DNA from: Acidobacteriaceae bacterium
GTDB taxonomy: Bacteria > Acidobacteriota > Terriglobia > Terriglobales > Acidobacteriaceae
Direction: 5' to 3'
DNA: 8,988 nucleotides
NCBI GenBank assembly: GCA_009781125.1
Contig: WQYS01000079.1
Location: 1 to 8,988, forward strand
The position numbers were made by a program, and so were the translations under genes. The notes under the pieces were generated by a model. That model searched no databases. It was not told the origin of the DNA and saw only the letters and a program-made list of their open reading frames with translations. Shown in pieces: positions 1-6,847 of the stretch (position 1 is its first letter; each line of letters opens with the position of its first letter).

Positions 1-419
1 GCCAGTGAGATGGGAGTCGGCATCAGCTCCGGCGTCTCGTTGGTGGCGTAGCCGAACATCATGCCCTGATCGCCCGCGCCGCCCGTGTCCACGCCCATGG
101 CGATGTCGCCGGACTGCTTGTTGATGGTAGAGATCACCGAGCAGGTGTTGGAGTCGAACCCATAGACGGCGTTGTCATATCCAATCGAGGAGACGACGCC
201 GCGAACCAGCCCCTGGAAGTCCACATAGGCCTTGGTGGTGATCTCGCCGGCGATGACCACCAGACCGGTGCAGGTCAGGGTCTCGCAGGCGACGCGGCTG
301 TAAGGATCCTGCTCCAGACAGGCGTCCAGAATGGCGTCGGATATCTGGTCGGCGATCTTATCGGGATGCCCCTCGGTTACGGATTCACTGGTAAACAAAA
401 AACGGTCGCGTTTTGACAA
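1..419 (-). CDS. metK: S-adenosylmethionine synthetase, N-terminal part (cut by left edge)
   Basis: This enzyme makes S-adenosylmethionine from ATP and methionine in the cytoplasm. The first 139 residues are visible and the rest lies beyond the left edge. Seen in the translation: the N-terminal block [20 protein letters not shown] (residues 9-28), whose His-Pro-Asp contains the catalytic histidine and a metal-binding aspartate of the family; and the family signature GAGDQG at residues 114-119, followed by [10 protein letters not shown]. The start is TTG at 419-417. A GGAGG site about 8 bases upstream, and the resulting [14 protein letters not shown]-terminus, make it the best start; no in-frame ATG competes. 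The gene is preceded by a leader of about 240 bases. Identification of the family is secure; only the C-terminus cannot be judged. Confidence 0.97.
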   Translation of the reverse strand, partial: MSKRDRFLFTSESVTEGHPDKIADQISDAILDACLEQDPYSRVACETLTCTGLVVIAGEITTKAYVDFQGLVRGVVSSIGYDNAVYGFDSNTCSVISTINKQSGDIAMGVDTGGAGDQGMMFGYATNETPELMPTPISL

Positions 420-538
420 ATCAAACTCCTCCAAATGTCTCCGCTTTAAGATACACTTCCAGCGCACATGCGGAACCAGTCTATTTTACCCTTTGCGGCC
501 TGCCCGAGAACAAAAGCGCAGCGAATCGCCTGCATTTG

Positions 539-568
539 GGATTCAATGGTATCGGACTGCATTGAACC
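539..568. repeat. Bulged inverted repeat in metK upstream region
   Basis: TTCAATG (542-548) pairs with CATTGAA (560-566) across an 11-base loop. GG at 539-540 can add two pairs with CC at 567-568 if A541 is bulged, giving a 9-bp stem. Its role is unknown; it could be an RNA hairpin or a protein-binding site. Confidence 0.4.
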
Positions 569-590
569 AGGCCCTGAAGAATCGCGCACT

Positions 591-607
591 CTGGCCGGGG
601 CGGCCAG
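591..607. repeat. Perfect 7-bp GC-rich inverted repeat
   Basis: CTGGCCG and CGGCCAG flank a 3-base loop (594-599 region), giving a perfect 7-bp stem. On neither strand is it followed by a T-run, so it is not a standard intrinsic terminator. It sits between the stop of the upstream regulator gene (660) and metK, so it might slow read-through or form part of a leader RNA. Confidence 0.5.
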
Positions 608-659
608 CGTGAGCTTCTGAGCAAACTGACGGATACGCAAGGGTATCGTGTATCTAATT

Positions 660-1559
660 TCAATTCTGCCGCCGCCAGGCTGCCGGAGTTATCCCCTCAT
701 GGTCAGCGAAGACCTTTGTCAACTGATTATGACTTGTGAAGCCGCACAGGGAAGCAATTTCATGGATACGCAATGTGGTATTTTTCAGCATATCCCTGGC
801 TCGATCCACACCTCTTTGCCGCCACCATTGGGACGGGGTACAGCCTTCCACCTTCTTGAACGACGTGATCAGATACTGCCGCGAGACGCCGCACTCCTTC
901 GCAATCTCGGCAATCCGCAGATTTCCTGCCAGATTACCGGCCAGCATCTCCTTTGCCCGGCGCACATGGGCGGCCGCGAGTGAGCCTTTCCTGCTCATCG
1001 TTGCGGAGACGCGAACGTTGTCGCCGTACCGCCCAATCAGATGAGAGCAGACTGAGAGTATCACCTGATCGATAAAAAGAGGGCTTGTCTCCTCTGGCTG
1101 GTCAAAGGATACACGGAGCACTCTGGCCAGCTCTGCCATGATCGGGTCAACAACTCCCGGCAGGCAAGCCAGATCACCAATCCGGCTGAAGCCCTCTTCA
1201 TTCGTAATCTCATCGAGCGCCGTGCGAGGAACATGGATGACGATAGCTTCGGAAGGCTGAAAGGTGCGTATCGTGAGCTGCTCGGCCAGATTTCCGATGC
1301 GCATGGAGTTCACAAGGAATCCGCCCTTATATAAAGGCCGCCCCTTGCTCCACATCTCGTAATGGGGCAGTTCGCATAGAGCAACCCCTACGGCCCAGGC
1401 ATCTTCCGGGGGTATCGGTTCTGCCGCGCCGATATGTTCCAGGCCGCTCTTAAGATGCGCGGCTACAATTTGCTGTCCCTGTAGCGAGCGTGTTATCAGC
1501 AGTGGAGCCGAGTCGATTCCCATGCTGCGACATACCGCGTCACCGTAACGCCGATTCAT
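660..1559 (-). CDS. AraC/XylS-family transcriptional regulator (copy 1)
   Basis: A 299-residue cytoplasmic DNA-binding regulator of the AraC/XylS family. The C-terminal third carries the two helix-turn-helix units typical of the family: the first around residues 213-236 (RIAEIAKECGVSRQYL, then TSFKK), the second around 262-287 (RIHEIASLCGFTSHNQLTKV), followed by a closing TPAAWRR motif. The N-terminal part (about 20-180) is a sensor-type region with PRTALDEI, typical of a common AraC subgroup; its ligand cannot be read from sequence. The ATG start has a GAGGAG site about 9 bases upstream. It lies 39 bases downstream of a second AraC-type gene and is probably cotranscribed with it. The two proteins align along their whole length, so this is a tandem duplicate. 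Its TGA stop replaces a CGA arginine codon found in the copy. Confidence 0.93.
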   Translation of the reverse strand: MNRRYGDAVCRSMGIDSAPLLITRSLQGQQIVAAHLKSGLEHIGAAEPIPPEDAWAVGVALCELPHYEMWSKGRPLYKGGFLVNSMRIGNLAEQLTIRTFQPSEAIVIHVPRTALDEITNEEGFSRIGDLACLPGVVDPIMAELARVLRVSFDQPEETSPLFIDQVILSVCSHLIGRYGDNVRVSATMSRKGSLAAAHVRRAKEMLAGNLAGNLRIAEIAKECGVSRQYLITSFKKVEGCTPSQWWRQRGVDRARDMLKNTTLRIHEIASLCGFTSHNQLTKVFADHEGITPAAWRRQN

Positions 1560-1598
1560 CGTGGCCGTCTCCTCAATAGCGATGCTCCGTCCTTAAAG

Positions 1599-2525
1599 CT
1601 AACTTCGATTCTGCCGCCGCCAGGCTGCCGGGGACGCCTGGTCCAGGGTGGCGAAGACCCTCGTCATGTGGCTCTGATCTATAAAGCCGCTTCGGAACGC
1701 GATATCGTTGAGGGATAACTCCGTCCTTTTCAGTAAGTCCTTGGCTGCATCCACGCGCCTCCATTGCCGCCATCGGTGCAACGGGCTTCCGGTCGATATC
1801 TTAAAAGCCCTGCCCAGATGGTCCCGCGAGAGTCCGCACTCCTTCGCAATGTCGCCGACGAGCAGCTCGCCTTTCAGATCGCCCGCCAGCATCTCCTTCA
1901 CCCTCTGCAGCAGAACAGGCGAGAGGCCCCCTTTCGCAATCGACACCGGCGAGGGAGTGACACCGCTATATTGATCGATAAGGCGCGTGGTAATTGATAG
2001 TAGCGCATGATCGACAAAAGCAGCGTTCGCCTCCTGTGGCCGGGCAAAGAATGGAAGCAGCGTTCTGACCAGGTAACCGATCTTTGCATCCACAATGCCG
2101 CTTGGACAAGATAAATTCGCCACGCGGCGGTAACCCTCCTCGTTCGTAAACGCATCCAGCGATGTGCGGCGGATCAGAATGCTGACCACTTCGTATGGCT
2201 CGACATTGCGTATCTGGTATTCGTGGCTTAAATGGCCGATGTTCATGGAGTAGGGAATAAATCCGTCCTTTGAGAAAGGTCGCCCCTTGCTCCACACCTC
2301 GTGACGGGCCACTCCAGTGGGACTGATTCTTACTACAAAAGTATCTTCTGGCGGAATAGGATTCAGCGGGCCGCCCAGTTGTTCCTGGCCGATTACAACG
2401 TGCACGGCTGCAATTTGCAGTCCCTGTAGCGAGCGCGTTGCCAGGATCGGAAGCGTGGCTGAATTCGTGTTGACCTTACAGGTGCGCAGCAGAGCTTCCC
2501 CGTATTGTGAACGTATTGCAGTCAT
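1599..2525 (-). CDS. AraC/XylS-family transcriptional regulator (copy 2, paralogue)
   Basis: A second AraC/XylS-type regulator, 308 residues from the ATG at 2525. It shares with its downstream neighbour the blocks TRSLQG, PIPPEDT/A, WSKGRP, TNEEG, VKEML/AKEML and SPAAWRRQN/TPAAWRRQN. The C-terminus has two helix-turn-helix units (ELLVGDIAKECGLSRDHL; LSLNDIAFRSGF, then DQSHMTRVF), placed as in the family. A GTG at 2543 would add six residues (314 aa). I prefer the ATG because it aligns with the start of the paralogue (MTAIRSQYGEAL against MNRRYGDAV) and has a GGAG about 10 bases upstream. The target genes and ligand are unknown. The pair could heterodimerise or could control a neighbouring locus, but nothing in the sequence proves this. 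Confidence 0.92.
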   Translation of the reverse strand: MTAIRSQYGEALLRTCKVNTNSATLPILATRSLQGLQIAAVHVVIGQEQLGGPLNPIPPEDTFVVRISPTGVARHEVWSKGRPFSKDGFIPYSMNIGHLSHEYQIRNVEPYEVVSILIRRTSLDAFTNEEGYRRVANLSCPSGIVDAKIGYLVRTLLPFFARPQEANAAFVDHALLSITTRLIDQYSGVTPSPVSIAKGGLSPVLLQRVKEMLAGDLKGELLVGDIAKECGLSRDHLGRAFKISTGSPLHRWRQWRRVDAAKDLLKRTELSLNDIAFRSGFIDQSHMTRVFATLDQASPAAWRRQNRS

Positions 2526-2596
2526 TCCATTTCGGCTCCACACCTTTCAGGACGCAACACGCAGACATCATAGATGTTGTGCATGTTACCGATGTC

Positions 2597-2620
2597 TAGA
2601 GCATTTCCTAAAATGCTCTA
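2597..2620. repeat. Perfect 10-bp inverted repeat upstream of AraC pair
   Basis: TAGAGCATTT (2597-2606) and AAATGCTCTA (2611-2620) are exact inverted repeats around the 4-base centre CCTA. The element lies about 72 bases before the preferred start of the upstream AraC-type gene. No T-run follows on either strand. It fits an operator for a dimeric regulator or a dispersed palindromic repeat; the sequence alone does not separate these. Confidence 0.5.
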
Positions 2621-2639
2621 ATCTAAGAGCGCATCTTTA

Positions 2640-2690
2640 ATTCTATAAAAACATGGATTTACACCAGTAAACATCGCTTTTTGCAAATGA
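2640..2690 (-). promoter_or_regulatory. Possible promoter of the AraC pair
   Basis: On the minus strand, TATAGA at 2647-2642 resembles a -10 box, preceded by TTTACT at a spacing of about 19 bases. An alternative pair is TTGCAA with TGTAAA at 17 bases. Either would place the 10-bp palindrome (2597-2620) at or just downstream of the transcription start, a usual place for a repressor site. The match is weak and rests on eye inspection only. Confidence 0.2.
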
Positions 2691-3099
2691 AGTATCATCC
2701 CAACGCATTATGTGTCGATTAACGAAAATTACGTTGCGTTAAACACGACAATTCATCGATACAAGCATCTATTTGCCAATGCAAATGCGTGTAGCTTCCA
2801 GACACTGGAATATATCTTTCAGACGGCAAGCGGAAGTGTCTGGTTAGCGGCGTTGATATTTATATGCTCATGTTTGCTTATGAAGTTGGGAGCGCACTGC
2901 GGCTTGCCAGGTAACAACCTGGGAATAAACCAGTTATCAGTCAACCTGAGAAGTTATTCTCTTATTCTATTGAAGATAAAGTAGTTGATGTGAAGACGAG
3001 TAATTCCTTGTAATTCAGTAGTTTTAGTAAGCATGAAGTATCTTCTCGGAGATGAAGTCAACCGGTGGCATCGGAAGAAAACGGCTAAACATCTCCATA

Positions 3100-4146
3100 T
3101 CAGCTCCCCAGATACCGCCAGCGGGCTGCTCGTCCATCTCCTTCTACAACGACTGTTTGCCGGACTTTCATCTCTACCAGTATTTGCCGTATCCGCTCCT
3201 TACTAACTTCAGGACACGCATTGTGAATGTCAGCCATGCTGAACAATCCTGCCTGGCGGCTGATCGCTTGTATTATTCTGTTGTACTTAGCGCCTCGCGG
3301 CAAAGTGACTTGAGCAGTACGCTCTTCTAATTCGCTATAAGCAGTCTTCAGAATGAACAGTATGTAATTTATGTAGGGCCAGGGATCGTGCTGTCCCTCA
3401 TCATAGTCCTGCGAGCTTTGTACCAGCGCTTCAAGATAGCGCTCCTTGTTTTGCTCTATGAGCCTTTCCAGGCTGATGAAGCGGCCAACTATATATCCGA
3501 GTTGCTCCAACTGTAGATGCAGAATCAAGCGCGAGACGCTGCCATTGGCGTCCTGGAAAGGATGAGTGCAGAGGAAGTCAAGATTGAATCCGGCCAGTAC
3601 AAGCAGCGGATGAACCCGCTGCTCCTGGATGCAACTCTGCCAAAGCCGAATCAACTGCGGCACGGACTCAAGAGACTTGGCCGCTGAGACTGTCCTGGAC
3701 CGTTTCCGCGGCCAGCCATCCGGATGTTCCTGGCTGTTATCACCATCTTTTTCAATGTACTGATCAACATCCACGATTTGTCTCGAGCACATCTGATGAA
3801 AAATCCTAATCAGTTCCTCCGAAACAGGGTTCTCCGCCGCGTACTGATGAATCACCTCCAGCGCGTAGCGATAACGTCTGATCGCCTCTTCGTTACTGTA
3901 TCTGAGCATCAGCGGGCCAACCTGCGCCATATCGATAGGCTCATGAGCGATTTCAACTCCATCGATCCTGTTGGAAGAGGCCGCGCTTTCAATCAGGGCG
4001 TGTTCTTGCATCGCGCGCAAAACATTTGCTGACAGCTTCGTAACCGAATCCTGCTTCCCACGCCTCTCACCGAGACAAGAGAGATACCACGAGGTACTGG
4101 CTGGAATAGCTTCAACACCGGTTGCGAACTGTTTTAACGTCATCAT
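3100..4146 (-). CDS. Fic-domain protein with C-terminal winged helix; altered active-site motif
   Basis: A 348-residue Fic (filamentation induced by cAMP) protein. Characterised relatives transfer AMP, or less often other groups, from nucleotides to target proteins. The Fic motif is at residues 195-206 and reads HPFQDANGSVSR. The usual form is HPFxDGNGRxxR, so Gly is Ala at 200 and Arg is Ser at 203, while His195, Asp199, Asn201 and Arg206 are kept. Residues 58-63 (SNRIDG) match the N-terminal inhibitory helix motif [S/T]xxxE[G/N] with Asp in place of Glu, as in Fic proteins that regulate themselves in cis. After the core, ISLERLIEQNKERYLEAL is typical of this subfamily. Residues 287-345 resemble a winged-helix domain. 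The start is one of two adjacent ATGs (4146 or 4143), with no clear ribosome site. No antitoxin-like partner gene adjoins it. Confidence 0.92.
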   Translation of the reverse strand: MMTLKQFATGVEAIPASTSWYLSCLGERRGKQDSVTKLSANVLRAMQEHALIESAASSNRIDGVEIAHEPIDMAQVGPLMLRYSNEEAIRRYRYALEVIHQYAAENPVSEELIRIFHQMCSRQIVDVDQYIEKDGDNSQEHPDGWPRKRSRTVSAAKSLESVPQLIRLWQSCIQEQRVHPLLVLAGFNLDFLCTHPFQDANGSVSRLILHLQLEQLGYIVGRFISLERLIEQNKERYLEALVQSSQDYDEGQHDPWPYINYILFILKTAYSELEERTAQVTLPRGAKYNRIIQAISRQAGLFSMADIHNACPEVSKERIRQILVEMKVRQTVVVEGDGRAARWRYLGS

Positions 4147-4293
4147 GTGAAATTTGAAGGTAAAACGAAACGGTGACGGAAATTATTAGAAAAATAAAAT
4201 TCTCGACAAAACAACAAAGACTTACAGTTGGCATCTGTGCTCTCGTCCTGGGCCTTTCTGTCATTCGAACGAGTTACACATTTTTGTTAAATC
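4147..4293 (-). promoter_or_regulatory. Gap between pilus-like operon and Fic gene, possible Fic promoter
   Basis: This gap of 147 bases is AT-rich near the Fic gene. On the minus strand a TAATAAT box about 30 bases before the Fic ATG is preceded by TTGTCG at 15 bases, a short but possible promoter spacing. I see no clear stem plus T-run terminator for the upstream operon. Confidence 0.2.
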
Positions 4294-4800
4294 TCACAAC
4301 GTATCGATCGTTATTCGCAGTGTTCCCTGAAACATAACAGAGGCTGGCACAGAGCTATTTCGCAAATCGATAAACATGGAAACAGGCAGCGAGGTTTGCC
4401 CCGCCGGACGAAGAGTGACGTTGTTGTAGAGCATAGCGCCGCAGCCGTTGTAGGCGGGGGGAACAGGAGAATTGAAAGGAATCATCTCGCCGCGATTCAC
4501 CCTGGCTTCCACAAGAGAAGCCGGGACACTGGCGCCCGACCCTCCCACGGCACTCAAACCGCAGAAAGCTGGAAAGTCCGCATACACGGAAACCGATGCC
4601 GGACAGGTCTGTACGCCAGGCGTGCAAAGGATATTGATTTGCAGAGTACCTCCCGGCGAGAGTGTTCCACTCTTCAAAGTGAAATTGAGATTAGAAGAAA
4701 TTGATGTAGTCAGCACCTGAGAATGCAGAGATGTTCCCTTCCCCGCCACGGCAAGAGTTATCAGCAACAAAACCAGCCAACAGGTATTTTTCATTTTCAT
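4294..4800 (-). CDS. Small secreted four-cysteine protein, putative minor or tip fibre subunit
   Basis: A 168-residue exported protein of no family I can name. Residues 1-28 form a signal peptide: Met-Lys-Met-Lys, then the hydrophobic run LVLLLITLAVA, with likely cleavage near SLHSQ. The mature part is beta-rich, with four cysteines at 59, 66, 80 and 120 that could form two disulfides in the periplasm. The C-terminus alternates hydrophobic residues after a glycine (FQGTLRITIDTL), like the last strand of chaperone-usher subunits. The ATG lies four bases after the stop of the barrel gene, and its AAAGGA ribosome site sits inside that gene's last codons, so the two are translationally close. As the last gene of the operon it occupies the place where many chaperone-usher loci keep the tip subunit. 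That role is inferred from order and shape only. Confidence 0.85.
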   Translation of the reverse strand: MKMKNTCWLVLLLITLAVAGKGTSLHSQVLTTSISSNLNFTLKSGTLSPGGTLQINILCTPGVQTCPASVSVYADFPAFCGLSAVGGSGASVPASLVEARVNRGEMIPFNSPVPPAYNGCGAMLYNNVTLRPAGQTSLPVSMFIDLRNSSVPASVMFQGTLRITIDTL

Positions 4801-4804
4801 CGTG

Positions 4805-6808
4805 TCATAGTCCTTTGGGTGGAGTTGCCGGATTTACAACACTAGCTGTAGGTGCAGGCGTGGAACTTACCGCTGGCGTCGCGGATGGAGCCGCAGGCGG
4901 AGCAGCATTCACTGTTGATGCAGGCTGATTCGGCTGATAGGGCTTGTACGGCTCATATGTTGCCACTGGTACAGTAACTGCCGCAGGCGTCGGAACCCTG
5001 CTGCTTGTTGACGGCGTTGCTGCCGGCGCCGGTGAAGGACGTGAATTTTGCGCCTGCCCTGTGACCTGCTGGTGCTCGATGAAGAGTTGCGATGCGCCGC
5101 GGGCATTCGTCCGTTTCACGACAATCGTGATGCCGGGGTCGTCACCGTATACCGATTCAACATGGCTTGGAGCGCTGATGATCTCATAGTTCGACATGGT
5201 TCCAGACTGGCTGTTGTCAATGCTGATATTATGAGTTCGCTGTTTATGTTCCCTGAGCTCGAAATACCCGCTCATGTCTGTAATGAGAAGGGCTTTGTCT
5301 ATCAGAATTGCAAGTCCAGCCACAGGCCGGCTATCGGGCGTAACAACATGACCGCGAACGGAAAAATCGTCGATGCGGATCGGCGGAGGCGCGCCTGCCC
5401 AATCTGTTGAATAGGAGCTGTAATTGGCCGACGCCATATAGTATCCCTTACCATAGGGATCTATACTTTTCGATGCGTTGACGCTGATCCTGCGAGTAAT
5501 CCTGGCAGATCCGCTAAAAGAGTAGTTAGGCTGATAGGGCCTTCCGATATTCGTGGGAATATAAGTCGTGTTGTAATATACGCCAGCGGAAAAGCGATTG
5601 TTAAAATAGTCTCCTCCATAGGTCATATAGGAATTGAAACCGGTATGCACGTAAGTCTGCCGCAGATGCAATTGCGGCGTGATTCGTTCCAGAACGTAAG
5701 CCGTGCCAATCTCCTGTTTTGAACCTGTTGAACTGTGATCGATGCTGTAGCTCCCCCCCATGGACACATAGCGTGTGACCTGCCGCCCAACAGACGCTGA
5801 CTCCCCATAAGATTTCATGCCCTTATACCGGGAATCGAAATAACTTATGGAAAGATTTGCTTTCAACAGTAGAAACGTGATCCCTCCCATATTGGTCGTG
5901 TTGATATAGCCAGTCTGTTCAGGGTTGACCGTCATACTGGGAAAGACCAGCAGGTTTCTTCGTGACCCCATAAGCATCAGAAACCGGAAGGGACGATAGT
6001 TTGCATATATATTTTCCTTTACCGGTTCCCCATACTGAAGGGTAGGAAGGTTGAGCAGAGGAGTATTCTGTTTTCCGTACCAAACATACTCTCCACGGAC
6101 ATTCAAGGTGCGCCGTCTCAGGTCCGCACTCAAAGCTCCATAAGGGTGGCGCATTTCACCAAGGCCGCCTACAGCAGACAGCGTCGCATAATTACGGCTG
6201 TTATTTCCGTGGTACTTCCATTGCACCCCTTCCACAAAGGTTGAACGGTTCGCCAATAACAAATGAGTTGTATACTTCCAGTTGCGGTTTTCACCTGTTA
6301 TTCCATGAAAGGTAAGCATTGCTGCCATTTGCTGCGGAACTGCGCCAGTAAAAAACTGGCTCTGGGAAAAGTTAGAAATACCGCCTCCGTAAAAATGGAG
6401 ATCGGTCCTTTCGTCGCGCAATTGAGTATCTATGCCAAAACCAGTCATATAGACACTGCGCCCGCCCATAAAAAGGTCCGTAGGCAGCCGGAAGTTCAGC
6501 AGCGAGTCTCCCAGACTATAGACGGTACTGCCGACAGGATGACGAACGATGCCTCCGGCGGTAAACTTTCCGATGAGCGTGCCTCCGCCAAACTCCATCG
6601 TGTAACCCCTGGTCTGGACCGTTGCCCATCCACCCTGGGCCTGGTCCAGCGTAGAGGTTCCACCGTTTATGGAGTACACGACCTGAGCTCTAGCCACGCA
6701 CGAGACAGGCAAGACAAACACGCAGAAGATCAACATTAAAATCAGGCAGTACGCAGAAGCCACTTTGCGCTCCTGCGGTACAGCGTGCGGGTTGACTGTC
6801 GTCTCCAA
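4805..6808 (-). CDS. Outer-membrane beta-barrel protein, usher-like, with regulatory-like C-domain
   Basis: A 667-residue exported protein, probably the outer-membrane channel of the locus. A long signal peptide ends near ARAQ (residue 42). Residues about 44-470 are rich in Tyr, Gly, Ser, Asn and Thr in alternating patterns (for example FSAGVYYNTTYIP, ISVNASKSI, YYMASANYSSYS), as in large beta barrels. Residues 482-535 resemble a carboxypeptidase-regulatory-like beta domain (VRGHVVTPDSRPVAGLAI, later TDMSGYFEL). Residues 585-667 are a Pro/Ala/Thr/Ser tail including YEPYKPYQPNQP. Classical ushers are about 800 residues with an N-terminal chaperone-binding domain and a plug; neither is recognisable here. 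The TTG start (6808) has AAGGGG six bases upstream. A GTG at 6763 with AGGAG six bases upstream is a serious alternative. It begins 39 bases after the chaperone stop. Confidence 0.85.
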   Translation of the reverse strand: METTVNPHAVPQERKVASAYCLILMLIFCVFVLPVSCVARAQVVYSINGGTSTLDQAQGGWATVQTRGYTMEFGGGTLIGKFTAGGIVRHPVGSTVYSLGDSLLNFRLPTDLFMGGRSVYMTGFGIDTQLRDERTDLHFYGGGISNFSQSQFFTGAVPQQMAAMLTFHGITGENRNWKYTTHLLLANRSTFVEGVQWKYHGNNSRNYATLSAVGGLGEMRHPYGALSADLRRRTLNVRGEYVWYGKQNTPLLNLPTLQYGEPVKENIYANYRPFRFLMLMGSRRNLLVFPSMTVNPEQTGYINTTNMGGITFLLLKANLSISYFDSRYKGMKSYGESASVGRQVTRYVSMGGSYSIDHSSTGSKQEIGTAYVLERITPQLHLRQTYVHTGFNSYMTYGGDYFNNRFSAGVYYNTTYIPTNIGRPYQPNYSFSGSARITRRISVNASKSIDPYGKGYYMASANYSSYSTDWAGAPPPIRIDDFSVRGHVVTPDSRPVAGLAILIDKALLITDMSGYFELREHKQRTHNISIDNSQSGTMSNYEIISAPSHVESVYGDDPGITIVVKRTNARGASQLFIEHQQVTGQAQNSRPSPAPAATPSTSSRVPTPAAVTVPVATYEPYKPYQPNQPASTVNAAPPAAPSATPAVSSTPAPTASVVNPATPPKGL

Positions 6809-6847
6809 TATGTTCCCCTTACCCTTTCAACAATTCCGGCAAAATAG

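Larger units (their letters stand above)
420..659 (-). promoter_or_regulatory. metK upstream region with promoter-like box and inverted repeats
   Basis: These 240 bases separate the AraC-type gene from metK. Read on the minus strand, a TAAAAT box lies at 488-483, about 65 bases before the TTG start. The best -35 candidate is TTGTTC, at a long spacing of 19 bases, so the promoter call is weak. Two inverted repeats lie further upstream: 591-607 and 539-568. A weaker 5-bp one is at 632-647. I looked for the conserved boxes of SAM-I, SAM-II and SAH riboswitches and did not recognise any. The leader could still hold an unclassified RNA element, but this is only inference. Confidence 0.35.
2544..3099. 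other. Gene-poor AT-rich intergenic region
   Basis: About 550 bases lie between the Fic gene stop and the start of the AraC pair. The base composition is clearly more AT-rich than the flanking genes. It holds a perfect 10-bp inverted repeat (2597-2620), a possible promoter for the AraC pair, and a 6-bp hairpin CCAGGT-AACA-ACCTGG at 2907-2922. A plus-strand frame from GTG 2712 to 2984 would encode 90 residues with one hydrophobic stretch. It has no ribosome site and no recognisable family, so I do not call it a gene. No terminator with a T-run is visible for the Fic gene. Confidence 0.6.

Noticed and set aside
331..612. Plus-strand 93-codon frame across the metK start
   Set aside because: It overlaps the clear metK coding region in antisense and its sequence shows no domain.
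2907..2922. CCAGGT-AACA-ACCTGG hairpin as a terminator
   Set aside because: Only 6 bp with no T-run on either side; mentioned only as part of the intergenic region.
2712..2984. Plus-strand 90-codon frame from GTG with one hydrophobic segment
   Set aside because: No ribosome site, an unusual start, an AT-rich gap, and no recognisable family. It fits chance as well as coding.
2687..3042. Ten-base direct repeat ATGAAGTATC at 2687 and 3033 as ends of a mobile element
   Set aside because: Too short, with no transposase, inverted ends or internal gene between the copies.
6263..6739. Plus-strand 158-codon frame antisense to the barrel gene
   Set aside because: It lies wholly inside a well-supported minus-strand gene and has no recognisable domain or ribosome site.
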